DNA of 64,000 bases from Actinomycetes bacterium (GCA_021809105.1 JAKBAM010000008.1:16947-80946), one strand, 5' to 3'. Positions 26,550 to 35,097 are shown, numbered from the stretch's first letter. Notes: generated by a model not told the origin, from the letters alone. Numbers and translations: made by a program.

Positions 26550-27326
26550 GTGGGATCGCTCACAGCCGAGCGCCCGTCCGCGGGGGTGGTCTTGCTGCGG
26601 TTCAACCGTCCTGAGCGGCTGAACGCCATCGACGAGAGCCTCGCCCAGGAGCTACGGACAAACCTGGCCGGAGTCGGCGGCGACCGGGAGATCCGAGTCG
26701 TGGTCCTGACCGGGAACGGGCGAGGGTTCTGCTCGGGGCTGGACATGCGCGACTTCGGTCCGAGCATGCCCGTCGATTCGGCGGCCGCCATCGACCGGCT
26801 CCACTTCCAGGAGGCGATGGCCTCGTTGCCCGATCTCCTCCGGCAACTTCCCCAACCGGTGATCGCGGCGGTCAACGGTCCCGCGGTGGGGGGCGGGATG
26901 GCCCTGTGCCTGGCCGCCGACGTCCGGGTGTGTGGCGCCTCGGCGTCGTTCGCCAACGCCGCGATCCGCATCGGCCTAACCGGCGCGGAGATGGGCATGA
27001 GCTACTACCTGCCCCGCGTCGTAGGTACCAGCGTGGCGGCAGATTGGATGCTCACGGGTCGAACCGTGCCGGCTGGGGAGGCGCTTCGTTGCGGACTGGT
27101 CAGCGCGATGGTCGACGACGACCGGTTGGTCGACCACGCCCTGGAGATGGCCGCGGAGATGGCGACCCACTCGGCACTCGCCTTGCAGTTGACCAAGCGG
27201 GCGCTCCAGGCGAACGTCGACGCCCCCGGCCTGGCGGCCGCCCTCGAGCTGGAAAACCGCAACCAGCTGATAGCCCACTCCACCGACGAGGCAGCCGCCG
27301 CCCGCACCGCCTGGGCCCGGCGGTGA
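26550..27326 (+). CDS. Enoyl-CoA hydratase/isomerase family protein
   Basis: A 258-residue crotonase-fold protein with oxyanion-hole segments GRGFCSGLDMRDF and NGPAVGGGMAL. Where hydratases have PE (first Glu) it has AAIRIG, and the following segment GAEMGMSYYLPR is typical of a mycobacterial EchA branch; the second Glu is also not evident. It may be an isomerase or another crotonase-type enzyme. The GTG start is directly after the thiolase stop, with GGAGAGGG about six bases upstream. Confidence 0.83.
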   Translation: MGSLTAERPSAGVVLLRFNRPERLNAIDESLAQELRTNLAGVGGDREIRVVVLTGNGRGFCSGLDMRDFGPSMPVDSAAAIDRLHFQEAMASLPDLLRQLPQPVIAAVNGPAVGGGMALCLAADVRVCGASASFANAAIRIGLTGAEMGMSYYLPRVVGTSVAADWMLTGRTVPAGEALRCGLVSAMVDDDRLVDHALEMAAEMATHSALALQLTKRALQANVDAPGLAAALELENRNQLIAHSTDEAAAARTAWARR

Positions 27327-27360
27327 CCAGGCAGTCCGTGGTCCGGCCGGTCCGTCCCAC

Positions 27361-28557
27361 ATGAGCGGTCCGCTGGCGGGGGTGTCCATAGTCTCGATGG
27401 GAGGCCTGGGCCCCGGACCCTTCTGCGGCATGCTCCTCGGCGATCTCGGGGCCGACGTCGTGCGCGTCGACCGGGTGAGCGACGTGGACCTCCCCCTCCC
27501 GGTGGACGCAGTGATGCGAAGGAGCCAGCGCTCGATCGCGGTAGATGTCAAGGACCCCCGCGGGCGCCAGTTGGTGCTGGCCCTGGCCGGCCAGGCGGAT
27601 GCTTTCGTCGACGTGTACCGCCCTCAGGTCGCCGAGCGGCTGGGCCTCGGGCCCGACGACCTCATGGCTGTCAACCCCCGCCTGGTGTACGCCCGCATGA
27701 CCGGTTACGGCCAGGACGGCCCGTACGCGCAGATGGCCGGGCACGACATCGACTACATCGCCCTGAGCGGGGCCCTCCACGCCATCGGGAGCCCTGACGC
27801 CCCGGTGCCTCCCCTCAACATCCTGGGTGACTTCGGAGGTGGTGGGATGCTCCTGGCACTCGGGTTGCTGAGCGGCATCCTGGAGAGCCGGCAGTCGGGG
27901 ATCGGCCAGGTGGTGGATGTCTCGATGCTCGACGGCGCGGCCACGCTGATGGCGGTGTTCTACGGAATGCTCTCCCAGGGCACTTGGCAGGATCGCCGGC
28001 AGGCCAACGTCGTCGACGGCGCCGCCCACTTCTATCGCACCTACGAGACCGCAGACGGCAAGCACATCGCCGTCGGCGCCTTGGAGCCCCAGTTCTACGA
28101 GGAGCTCTGCACCCGGCTGGGGGTCAGGCCGCCCCAGGACTACGACGATCCCCGTGACTGGGCCGCCCACGCAGAAGTGATGGCGGATCGCTTCCGCCAG
28201 AAGACCCGCGACGAATGGGAGCGCGAGGTGGTCACGCCGCAGTCCTGCGCGGCGCCGGTGCTGAGCATGACCGAAGCGCCCCAGCACCCGCAGAACCGGC
28301 ACCGTCGGACATTCGTGGACGTCGACGGCGTCGTCCAGCCTGCGCCGGCACCGCGCTTCTCCCGTACCGCGCCGCGCCCTCCCGGCGGGCCGGCGCTACC
28401 GGGCAGCCACACCCGGGTGGTGCTGGAGGAGCTCGGGATGAGCGAGGACGACGTCAGCTCCCTCCTGGACGCCGGCGTGGTGCGAGAACGCGCCGCCGGC
28501 GACGTCGAGGCACCTACCGCCCCGCGCTCCACGACCACTGCACTGGAGGACCATTGA
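27361..28557 (+). CDS. Alpha-methylacyl-CoA racemase (AMACR/MCR type)
   Basis: A 398-residue member of the CaiB/BaiF fold with the racemase triad in place: His128 (AGHDIDY), Asp157 (NILGDFGGGG) and Glu242 (GALEPQFYEE), matching His126, Asp156 and Glu241 of the Mycobacterium tuberculosis enzyme. It epimerises 2-methyl-branched acyl-CoAs so that S-specific dehydrogenases can act, as for pristanoyl- or steroid side-chain CoA. This is good evidence that methyl-branched chains are degraded here. About 50 C-terminal residues beyond the core are low-complexity. The stop overlaps the TTG of the next gene. Confidence 0.9.
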   Translation: MSGPLAGVSIVSMGGLGPGPFCGMLLGDLGADVVRVDRVSDVDLPLPVDAVMRRSQRSIAVDVKDPRGRQLVLALAGQADAFVDVYRPQVAERLGLGPDDLMAVNPRLVYARMTGYGQDGPYAQMAGHDIDYIALSGALHAIGSPDAPVPPLNILGDFGGGGMLLALGLLSGILESRQSGIGQVVDVSMLDGAATLMAVFYGMLSQGTWQDRRQANVVDGAAHFYRTYETADGKHIAVGALEPQFYEELCTRLGVRPPQDYDDPRDWAAHAEVMADRFRQKTRDEWEREVVTPQSCAAPVLSMTEAPQHPQNRHRRTFVDVDGVVQPAPAPRFSRTAPRPPGGPALPGSHTRVVLEELGMSEDDVSSLLDAGVVRERAAGDVEAPTAPRSTTTALEDH

Positions 28558-28937
28558 CCGAGCCCGAAGATCTGCGAGCTGCCCGCGCCATGCGCCGCGC
28601 CATGCTCGGCGACGCGTACGTCGACAGCATGACCGCCGACCCCGATCCCGTGGCCCAGGAGTTCCAGGACTACCTGACGTCCATGGCGTGGGGGGTCTGG
28701 GCGCGCCAGGGCGCCCTGACTCCGCGCGACCGGAGCCTGTTGGTGATGGCGATGACCGCCGCCCTCGGCCGGATGGAGGAGTTCCGCCTCCACGCGGGGA
28801 GCTCACCGCAGACCGGTGTCACCGACGAGGAGATGGACGAGCTGCTGTTCCAGATTGCCGCTTACTGCGGGGCGCCCGCCGCGTTGGCCGCCAGGCGCGG
28901 GATCCGGGAAGTCCGAGCTGCCCGCGACGGGCAATGA
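28554..28937 (+). CDS. Carboxymuconolactone decarboxylase (CMD/AhpD-like) family protein
   Basis: A 127-residue all-helical protein with the PcaC-like segment EEFRLHAGSSPQTGVTDEEMDELLFQIAAYCGAPAA. TTG 28554 is chosen because GGAGGA (28545-28550) precedes it and it overlaps the racemase stop (TTGA). PcaC converts gamma-carboxymuconolactone in the beta-ketoadipate pathway; only one Cys is seen, so an AhpD-type disulfide role is unlikely. With no other pca genes nearby, a different lactone or keto-acid substrate is possible. Confidence 0.75.
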   Translation: MTEPEDLRAARAMRRAMLGDAYVDSMTADPDPVAQEFQDYLTSMAWGVWARQGALTPRDRSLLVMAMTAALGRMEEFRLHAGSSPQTGVTDEEMDELLFQIAAYCGAPAALAARRGIREVRAARDGQ

Positions 28938-28939
28938 GC

Positions 28940-28965
28940 GCTGAGGGCATCGAGAGGCCCTGAGC
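28940..28965. terminator. Candidate bidirectional hairpin
   Basis: GCTGAGGGC and GCCCTGAGC form a 9-bp stem with one mismatch around an 8-nt loop, between the convergent CMD and MarR genes. No T-tract follows, so it is a weak terminator candidate. Confidence 0.35.
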
Positions 28966-28974
28966 TGCTCGGGT

Positions 28975-29430
28975 TCAGGGACGCGGTAGGGGTGCCTGCC
29001 TGGCCAGCCGGGAAAGCAGATCGATCAAGACCTTGCGATCATCGGCGCCGAGCACGGCCAGGTACTTGTCCTCCGCTTCCACGCTGCTGGTCCAGCAGAG
29101 GGCGGCGATCCGCTTGCCTTCGTCGGTGAGGCGGGCGCGGACGATCCGGCCGTGGTTGGCGTCGGGGCGCCGCTCGACCAGTCCCCGGCGCTCCAGCGCC
29201 GTGAGGGCGAGGTGAGCGGCCTGGGGCGTGACCAGCAGCCGTCGCGCCAGCTGGGCGCCGGAGAGACCCGGCTCTTGCGCGAGCCGGTTGAGCGCGCCCA
29301 CCTGTGTCGGAGTCACGCCCTGGTCGCGGATGGCCTCGCTCACCATGCGATGGCCATGGTGGAACACCCGCTTCAACAGCCAGAGGGCGTGCTCGGAATT
29401 CTGGATCGCGTCGATTCCGCTCGAGGTCAT
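28975..29430 (-). CDS. MarR-family transcriptional regulator
   Basis: A 151-residue winged-helix regulator: VTPTQVGALNRLAQEPGLSGAQLARR leads into the recognition helix LLVTPQAAHLALTALERRGLVERR, and the wing is DANHGRIVRARLTDEG. ATG 29430 is chosen; the longer frame to 29553 adds residues without MarR character and would leave only 24 bp to the divergent gene. MarR proteins usually sense aromatic acids or their CoA esters. It is divergent from the F420-type oxidoreductase and is the probable regulator of the 29.6-35 kb gene set. Confidence 0.87.
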   Translation of the reverse strand: MTSSGIDAIQNSEHALWLLKRVFHHGHRMVSEAIRDQGVTPTQVGALNRLAQEPGLSGAQLARRLLVTPQAAHLALTALERRGLVERRPDANHGRIVRARLTDEGKRIAALCWTSSVEAEDKYLAVLGADDRKVLIDLLSRLARQAPLPRP

Positions 29431-29577
29431 TTCCGGGCTACTGGCAATTGCGAGGCCGGGCTGAGCGCAAGTCGCGAAGGATATCACCAGGCATCGACGC
29501 GAGGGTCGGGCCGGGAGGCGCTCGGTGGCGGGCGCTAGGGTGATGCCAAGCACTTACCAACTTTGGAGGGACCGGGG
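29431..29577. promoter_or_regulatory. MarR/oxidoreductase divergent control region
   Basis: This 147-bp gap holds two small palindromes that could be MarR sites: GCAATTGC (29444-29451) and CCAA-CT-TTGG (29557-29566), the latter directly in front of the oxidoreductase Shine-Dalgarno GGAGGG (29565-29570). TAGGGT (29536-29541) is a possible -10 for the plus strand. Confidence 0.35.
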
Positions 29578-30534
29578 ATGCGGATCGGCCTGATGATCGG
29601 CTCCGACACGGAGAGGGAGCGAGCGGAACGCCTGGCTGGGCTGATGGAGGACGTCCGGGCTGCCGAGCAGGCCGGGTTCAGCTCTTTGTGGGTTCCCCAG
29701 ATCCCCGGCTATCTCGACGCAATGACCGCTATTGCGGTGGTGGGGCAGAGCACCGAGCGCATAGAGCTGGGGACGGCGGTGGTGCCGGTGCAAACCCGCT
29801 TGCCGATCGTCATGGCCCAGCAGGCACTCACGACTCAGATCGCCTGCCGTGGCCGCTTCACGCTGGGTCTCGGACCGTCGCACCATTGGATCGTCGAGGA
29901 CCAATTCGGTCTGGTCTACGAACGCCCGGCTCATCTGGTGCGCAACTATCTGGAGGTCATCAACGCCGCGCTGGCCGGCCCCGGGCCGGTAGATGTGGAG
30001 AACGAGCTGTTCCGCGTCCACAGCCCGTTCGACGTGGCGGATGCGATGCCGATGCCTCTGCTGATCGCGGCGCTCGCACCCGTGATGTTGCGCATTGCAG
30101 GGGAGCACGCATCAGGAACGATCTTGTGGATGGCGGACGAGCGGGCCGTGGACGGGCACGTGGCGCCCCGGATCACCAAGGCTGCCACCGCTGCGGGCCG
30201 CCCGGCCCCCCGCATAGTCGGATGCGTGCCCGTGGCCCTCTGCCGCAACAGCGAGGTCGACGCGGTCCGCCAGTACGCCAGCAAGATGCTGGGTCATGCC
30301 GAGATGTCCCCCAACTACCTCCGCCTGCTGGAGCACGGAGACGCCGCCGACGTCGGGGACGTCCTGGCCGGCGGGGACGAGGCGGCGATCGTCGAACGGC
30401 TGCGCCGTTTCCGCGACGCCGGGGTGACGGACCTGGCGGCGAGGATCGTGCCGTTCGGACCGGACCGTGAGTCCCGCATCGAGTCACGACGGCGGACCCA
30501 GGAATACCTCGGCTCCCTCTGCCCGGAGCTATGA
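29578..30534 (+). CDS. LLM-class F420-dependent-type oxidoreductase
   Basis: A 318-residue luciferase-like TIM barrel starting MRIGLMIGSDT, with RIELGTAVVPVQTRLPIVMAQQA (in segments), GRFTLGLGPSHHWIVEDQFG and LLIAALAPVMLRIAGEHASGTILW, the pattern of mycobacterial F420 enzymes. It probably transfers hydride to or from a carbonyl, alcohol or enone using F420; flavin cannot be excluded. ATG 29578 has GGAGGG seven bases upstream. It is followed after 3 bp by a gene of unknown function, presumably in one transcript. Confidence 0.83.
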   Translation: MRIGLMIGSDTERERAERLAGLMEDVRAAEQAGFSSLWVPQIPGYLDAMTAIAVVGQSTERIELGTAVVPVQTRLPIVMAQQALTTQIACRGRFTLGLGPSHHWIVEDQFGLVYERPAHLVRNYLEVINAALAGPGPVDVENELFRVHSPFDVADAMPMPLLIAALAPVMLRIAGEHASGTILWMADERAVDGHVAPRITKAATAAGRPAPRIVGCVPVALCRNSEVDAVRQYASKMLGHAEMSPNYLRLLEHGDAADVGDVLAGGDEAAIVERLRRFRDAGVTDLAARIVPFGPDRESRIESRRRTQEYLGSLCPEL

Positions 30535-30537
30535 GGC

Positions 30538-31287
30538 ATGCCTGACTTGGTGGGAACCCCCTCCGACGAGGTCCCCGGCATACTAGAGACGGGACGTTCC
30601 GACGTCACCACCGTGTTCGTGTCGATGTCGGGCCGCCACCCGGAGGGTAGAGACGCTCATTACATCGAGTGGCACTCGCTCGACCACCGGCCCGAGCAAC
30701 ACCGGCTCTCGGCGCTGCGAGCCTCGCTGCGCCTGGTCTCGACACCCGGGTGCCGGGCCGCCCGGATGGCCAGCTCCGAGCGCTACGAGGCTGTTGACCA
30801 CGTGATGAGCTATTTCTTCGCTGACGTCGCGGCCCTGGACGGATTCGTGGATCTGAGTGTCGGTCTGCGCAATGCAGGACGGACGCCCGAGCTACTGCCG
30901 CTGGTCGAGCGGGGCGTGTACACGCCGAGCGCCATGGAAGCGGCTCCTCGCATCAAGGCCGGCGCGGACGTGCTTCCCTGGTGGCCGGCACGAGGCGTGA
31001 TCTTGCTGGTGGAGGCCGGCGAATCGCCGTTGGGAGCGCTCACCGATGTGGCTGGTGTCGGCGGGGCGTGGTCGGTCACCGGTTTGAATGTGGGCCCACC
31101 GAACACCACCACTGACAACAGCGGTATCCAGATCACCTACCTCTTCGTCGACGACGAGCCGGAGGAGACGGCCGGGCGGCTCCGTCCCGCTTTGGAGAAG
31201 CGCTGGGCGGATGATGCCGTTGCGCCGCTCCTGGCCGCGCCGTTCCACACGATCGTCCCCTACGAGTGGGATCGCTACCTACCCTGA
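30538..31287 (+). CDS. Protein of unknown function, paralogue A (possible dimeric alpha-beta barrel)
   Basis: I do not recognise this 249-residue protein. Notable blocks are YIEWHSLDHRPEQHRL (42-57), RASLRLVSTP, KAGADVLPWWPARGVILLVE and the C-terminal LLAAPFHTIVPYEWDRYLP. The His/Asp-rich EWHSLDH motif could hold a metal or act in catalysis. The strand-helix alternation could fit a ferredoxin-like (EthD/Dabb-type) barrel, but this is weak. A close paralogue lies at 32151-32933 on the other strand; about three quarters of the first 75 residues are identical by eye. It sits 3 bp after the F420-type oxidoreductase. Confidence 0.75.
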   Translation: MPDLVGTPSDEVPGILETGRSDVTTVFVSMSGRHPEGRDAHYIEWHSLDHRPEQHRLSALRASLRLVSTPGCRAARMASSERYEAVDHVMSYFFADVAALDGFVDLSVGLRNAGRTPELLPLVERGVYTPSAMEAAPRIKAGADVLPWWPARGVILLVEAGESPLGALTDVAGVGGAWSVTGLNVGPPNTTTDNSGIQITYLFVDDEPEETAGRLRPALEKRWADDAVAPLLAAPFHTIVPYEWDRYLP

Positions 31288-31320
31288 GGTGATGTAGGCG
31301 GCGCCGACGAGACTGCTAGC

Positions 31321-32097
31321 TCATTCCCGCACTCCGATATCGGCGAGGATGTCCCCGATCCGCTCGAGGCTGCGGCGCAGGGCCGGCGGGTATGTCTCGG
31401 CCTCTATTCGAGGGCCGAGGATCTCCAGGTCGAAGGGGCCCTGGTAGCCGGCCTCGATCACCGTGGAGAGGAGGCGGCGCAACGGGATGTCGCCATCGCC
31501 GGGGACCGCCCGGTTGGGCGTGTCGAAGGTCCCCATGACGTAATCGCAGATCTGGACGAGCGCCACCGCATCCACGTGGCTCTCGATCAGTTTGTCGAAG
31601 TCCCGCTCGTACCAGCACGAGTAGAAGTCGACGACGACGCTGATACCGGCATCGCGTGCCAGGTCGATTGCATCCCGCAGCGAGTGCACGAAGCTGACAT
31701 CGGTCCGCAGCGGGTTCGTCGGCTCTACGGCGAGCCGCACGCCGAGCTCGTCGGCCAGCGCCGCCAGAGGGGCGATGTCCTTGCAGAAAGAGGTGGCCGA
31801 CTCCTCCCATGTGCGGTCAGTGGCCGGTCCGCTGCACACATATACGGTGCCGGCTCCCACCGCAGCGGCAAAGCGCAAGGACTCGGCTATGACGGTGTTC
31901 TCCGTCGAGATGTTGGAGACCCGAAGTCCGCTCTCGCTCACCAGCGCGACAGCCGCCTCCCAGCCCGCAGCGGCCAGCTTGGGTGAGATGAGCCCGACCT
32001 GTCGGACGCCGAGCTGGTGCCACATGGTGATGTCTTCGGACAACGACTGGTGTAGCGAGCTGAGGCTGTTCACCGAGATCCGGGGGTGCACCGACAC
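31321..32097 (-). CDS. Sugar phosphate isomerase/epimerase-like TIM barrel (AP endonuclease 2 fold)
   Basis: A 258-residue xylose isomerase-like barrel with the expected metal-ligand acids in RLAVEPTNP, VVVDFYSCW and FDLEILGP. Members isomerise or epimerise sugars, hydroxypyruvate or inosose, or cleave C-glycosides. It lies between two copies of the unknown protein, on the strand of paralogue B. The GTG at 32097 lacks a Shine-Dalgarno; TATCGT about eight bases upstream would permit a leaderless start. What an isomerase of this fold does among CoA-ester genes is unclear, so the true substrate may be a hydroxy- or keto-acid. Confidence 0.78.
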   Translation of the reverse strand: MSVHPRISVNSLSSLHQSLSEDITMWHQLGVRQVGLISPKLAAAGWEAAVALVSESGLRVSNISTENTVIAESLRFAAAVGAGTVYVCSGPATDRTWEESATSFCKDIAPLAALADELGVRLAVEPTNPLRTDVSFVHSLRDAIDLARDAGISVVVDFYSCWYERDFDKLIESHVDAVALVQICDYVMGTFDTPNRAVPGDGDIPLRRLLSTVIEAGYQGPFDLEILGPRIEAETYPPALRRSLERIGDILADIGVRE

Positions 32098-32150
32098 GTT
32101 CGCGGACGATAACAGAGCCCAGCTTGTGCGGCGTCGGGATCACGAGCCGA

Positions 32151-32933
32151 TCAGGGTAGGTAGCGGCCCCAGTCGTAGCGAACAATGGTGTGGAACGGGG
32201 CGGCCAGCAGGGGGACGACGGAACCGTCCGCCCAGCGCTGCTCCAGTACAGGACGAAGTTGTCGGCCTGTCTCGGCCGGATCGCCGTCCAAGAAGCAGTA
32301 GGTGATCTGCAGGCCCGTGTTGTCGGCGCTGGCGTAGGGAGGTTCGAGAGGAATGCCTTTGCCCCACCAGGCCCCGGCCACTCCAGGGGTCTCGATCAGA
32401 GCAGATGCGGGCTCCTGCCCGCGCTCGACCAGTAGGTACACGCCGCGCGCCGGCCACCAGGGCAGCACATCGGCACCTACCTTGACGCGTGGGGCTGCGG
32501 CACTGCCGTCGAGCCCGTACGCGCCGCGCTCGAGCAACGGCATGCCGGGAATCTGCACGTCGACAGGCGCGCCACGGTTGTAAGGGTTGCGACCCACCTC
32601 TGCCATTGCCAGGTTGAGAGCGTCGAAGGCGTCCAGCCGATCGATGTCGTTGAAGAGGTACGTCATCACGTGGTCCACGGCTTCGTACCGCTTGTCCTCG
32701 GCCGCTCGGGCGCCACGGCACGCCGGGGTGGACACGAGGCGCAGCGAGGCCCGCAGGCAGGAGAGGCGATGTTGATCAGGCTGGTGGTCGAGCCCGTGCC
32801 ACTCGATGTACTCGGCGTCGCGGCCTTGCGGGTGACGGGCGGAGAACGACACGAAGATGGTGGTGATATCCGTCCGACCGGTCGCCAGGATCTCGGGAAC
32901 GTCGTCGGACGGTGTGCCTACGAGAGCTGGCAT
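32151..32933 (-). CDS. Protein of unknown function, paralogue B
   Basis: A 260-residue paralogue of the protein at 30538-31287, sharing MPxLVGTPSD, YIEWHGLDHQPDQHRL, RASLRLVSTP, VGADVLPWWPARGVYLLVE and AAPFHTIVRYDWGRYLP. It differs by an insert of about ten residues in the middle (RNPYNRGAPVDVQIPGM region). The frame is open for over a kilobase upstream, but ATG 32933 is the start because homology with paralogue A begins there and AGGA lies upstream. It precedes the TIM-barrel gene on the same strand with a 53-bp gap and is divergent from the DapB-like dehydrogenase. Confidence 0.78.
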   Translation of the reverse strand: MPALVGTPSDDVPEILATGRTDITTIFVSFSARHPQGRDAEYIEWHGLDHQPDQHRLSCLRASLRLVSTPACRGARAAEDKRYEAVDHVMTYLFNDIDRLDAFDALNLAMAEVGRNPYNRGAPVDVQIPGMPLLERGAYGLDGSAAAPRVKVGADVLPWWPARGVYLLVERGQEPASALIETPGVAGAWWGKGIPLEPPYASADNTGLQITYCFLDGDPAETGRQLRPVLEQRWADGSVVPLLAAPFHTIVRYDWGRYLP

Positions 32934-33017
32934 GGAGGTATCCTGGCATTTTGCGCCATCTGTCGACAACCGGCGGGGAAATGACGCCTGTGCCAGGCGA
33001 ACAGGGGGAGAGTCGTG

Positions 33018-34058
33018 ATGGACAGCCGTCGTTATCGGGTCGTGCAATGGGCCACCGGGAACATCGGTATGCATTCGTTGCGAGCAGTGATCCAGCATCC
33101 GACACTGGATCTGGTCGGCCTCTACGTGTATTCGGAGAGCAAGGCAGGCCAGGATGCCGGGGAGTTGTGCGGCGTCGGGCCGGTGGGCGTCATTGCTACC
33201 AGTGACATCGAGGAGATCCTCGCCCAGAAAGCCGACTGCGTTCTCTACATGGCAGACCGAGTCGACCTCGACGTCTTGTGCCGGATCCTGGAGTCGGGGG
33301 CCAACGTGGTCGCCACCCGCAGCGAGCTGCACCGCGCCGCCAGCATGGAAGAAGGAATGCGGACGCGGATCGAAGCGGCCTGCCAGGCGGGTGGCACGTC
33401 GTTGCACAGCACCGGGTCGAGCCCAGGCTTTATCACCGAGGCGCTCCCGCTGGTACTGGCGTCGCTGCAGCGCCGGCTCGACCGTTTGACCATCGAGGAG
33501 TTCGCGGACATGTCGTCGCGCAATTCCCCGGAGATGATCTTCGACCTGATGGGCTTCGGTCGCGATCCTTCCACCTTCGACGCGGGCGGCGTATCGCGCC
33601 ACGGGGGCATGACCTTCGCTGCATCGCTCGGTGTCCTGGCCGACGCCATCTCCATGCCGTTGGACGATGTGGTGACCGCCGGCGAGGTGGCGGTGGCCCG
33701 GGAGGGAGTCGACGTCGCCGCCGGCAGGGTGGAGGCTGGCACCGTAGCCGCACAGCGCATGGAGGTCACCGGAATGCACAACGGCCGGCCGTTGGTGACG
33801 TTCCGGGCCAACTGGTACCTCACGACCCGAGTGGAGCCGGCGTGGGACCTCCGGGGGACTGGCTGGCACGTCCTGCTCGAGGGCGACACGCCGCTCGACA
33901 TCGACATCCACTTCCCGGTGCCTGAGGATCTGTGGGCGCAGACGTCGCCGGGTCTGACCGCTCACCGTCCCGTCAACGCCATCCCCTATGTCTGTGCCGC
34001 CGGACCCGGCATCCGTACGACTGCCGACCTGCCCTTGATCATCCCGACGCTCGGCTGA
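33018..34058 (+). CDS. DapB-like NAD(P)-dependent dehydrogenase/reductase
   Basis: A 346-residue protein with an N-terminal Rossmann fold, VVQWATGNIGMHSLRAV, and the SELHRAASMEEGMR and LHSTGSSPGFITEALPLVL segments of the dihydrodipicolinate reductase-like family that includes 2,4-diaminopentanoate dehydrogenase. Similar genes are common in mycobacterial catabolic clusters. ATG 33018 sits seven bases after GGGGGAG; GTG 33015 is the alternative. Lysine biosynthesis is unlikely given the neighbours. An oxidoreduction of a small amine, imine or keto compound is likely, with the substrate unknown. Confidence 0.78.
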   Translation: MDSRRYRVVQWATGNIGMHSLRAVIQHPTLDLVGLYVYSESKAGQDAGELCGVGPVGVIATSDIEEILAQKADCVLYMADRVDLDVLCRILESGANVVATRSELHRAASMEEGMRTRIEAACQAGGTSLHSTGSSPGFITEALPLVLASLQRRLDRLTIEEFADMSSRNSPEMIFDLMGFGRDPSTFDAGGVSRHGGMTFAASLGVLADAISMPLDDVVTAGEVAVAREGVDVAAGRVEAGTVAAQRMEVTGMHNGRPLVTFRANWYLTTRVEPAWDLRGTGWHVLLEGDTPLDIDIHFPVPEDLWAQTSPGLTAHRPVNAIPYVCAAGPGIRTTADLPLIIPTLG

Positions 34059-34118
34059 GGCCGGGCGGGCGACAGGCGGCCGACCTCCTAGGATCATCGG
34101 CCAAGTCCTCGGCTCACG

Positions 34119-34167
34119 GTGCAGGGGAGTCAGCGTGCAGAGGAGTTGGCGTGCAGGGAGCGACGTG
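34119..34167 (+). repeat. Three 16-bp tandem repeats carrying Shine-Dalgarno and GTG units
   Basis: GTGCAGGGGAGTCAGC (34119), GTGCAGAGGAGTTGGC (34135) and GTGCAGGGAGCGAC (34151, two bases shorter) run into a fourth GTG at 34165. Each unit holds a purine-rich ribosome-binding-like core and a GTG. Only 34135 and 34165 are in frame with the downstream gene. Confidence 0.65.
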
Positions 34168-35055
34168 GTAGCGACGGTAGGTGTCATAGGTCTGGGCAAC
34201 ATGGGGAGCGCTCTGGCCTCCAACTTGCTCGGAGCAGGTTTCGGCCTGGTTGCCTACGACGCGGCGGGCCCCGGCCGCGAGCCCGACGGCGCCGTGGCGG
34301 CCGGCGATGTGGCCGAGGTCGCCCGACTTGCGGATGTGGTCGTCTTCAGCCTCCCCGACGGTCGCGCCTCGGAGCAGGTGGCGAGGCAGATCGTCGATGC
34401 ACCCGACCGGCGGGCCACCCACGTCGTGGACACGTCGACGATCGGTGTCGACGCAGCTGCGTCGGTGTCGGGGGTCCTCGGCGCGATCGGGGTGTCGTAC
34501 CTCGACGCTCCGGTATCTGGGGGTGTGGCGGGCGCCCGCGCCCGGACCCTGGTCGTCATGTTCGCCGGCGACGACCAGGCCTGCGCCCATGTCGAGCCCG
34601 TCCTGGCCGGACTGAGCGACCGGCGCCACCGGGTCGGTGGCCGGCCCGGGATGGCACAAGCCCTCAAGCTGGCCAACAACTTCCTCTCTGCCACGGCCCT
34701 GGCCGCGACCAGCGAGGCGGTCAGCTTCGGTCTCTCGGTCGGCCTCGACATGGCCACGATGCTCCAGGTGCTAGACGCCGGGAGCGGCCAGAGCTCGGCG
34801 ACGAGCGACAAGTTCCCCAAGCACGTCTTGACCGGACGCTATGCAGCAGGCTTCGCCAACTCCCTCATGGACAAGGATCTACGTCTATACCTCGGCGAGG
34901 TCGAGGGGCGTGGAGGACCCGCGGTGGTCGGCCGGACCACCGTCGCCCTGTGGGACCAGTTCTCCGCGGCCGAACCCGGCGCCGACTTCACCGGCATCTT
35001 CCGCTTCATCGACCGGGGACGGGGCCGCCCGACCGCCGAGGATGCCGGGTCCTAG
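34165..35055 (+). CDS. 3-hydroxyisobutyrate dehydrogenase-family protein
   Basis: A 296-residue beta-hydroxyacid dehydrogenase with Rossmann motif GVIGLGNMG near the N-terminus, the substrate-binding block DAPVSGGVAGA, and catalytic Lys in ALKLANNFLSA. It oxidises a beta-hydroxy acid such as 3-hydroxyisobutyrate or tartronate semialdehyde with NAD(P). GTG 34165 is preferred because the family begins just before GVIGLG and GGGAG precedes it; GTG 34135 would add ten atypical residues. The start region is a tandem repeat. Transcribed with the DapB-like gene and convergent with a hydratase. Confidence 0.83.
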   Translation: MVATVGVIGLGNMGSALASNLLGAGFGLVAYDAAGPGREPDGAVAAGDVAEVARLADVVVFSLPDGRASEQVARQIVDAPDRRATHVVDTSTIGVDAAASVSGVLGAIGVSYLDAPVSGGVAGARARTLVVMFAGDDQACAHVEPVLAGLSDRRHRVGGRPGMAQALKLANNFLSATALAATSEAVSFGLSVGLDMATMLQVLDAGSGQSSATSDKFPKHVLTGRYAAGFANSLMDKDLRLYLGEVEGRGGPAVVGRTTVALWDQFSAAEPGADFTGIFRFIDRGRGRPTAEDAGS

Positions 35056-35097
35056 GCGGCCGCAGGCTTCAGGGCCAGGGGGTCGCCTATCCCGGGC

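Noticed and set aside
33018..34058. Lysine-biosynthesis dapB
   Set aside because: It is about 346 residues (DapB is about 250) and sits among catabolic genes; it belongs to the wider DapB-like family.
34119..34167. CRISPR-like repeat
   Set aside because: Units are contiguous with no spacers and are too short; they are ribosome-site tandem repeats.
32934..34223. Upstream extension of the unknown paralogue B frame to 690 codons
   Set aside because: Similarity with paralogue A begins exactly at ATG 32933, and the extension is antisense to the DapB-like dehydrogenase.
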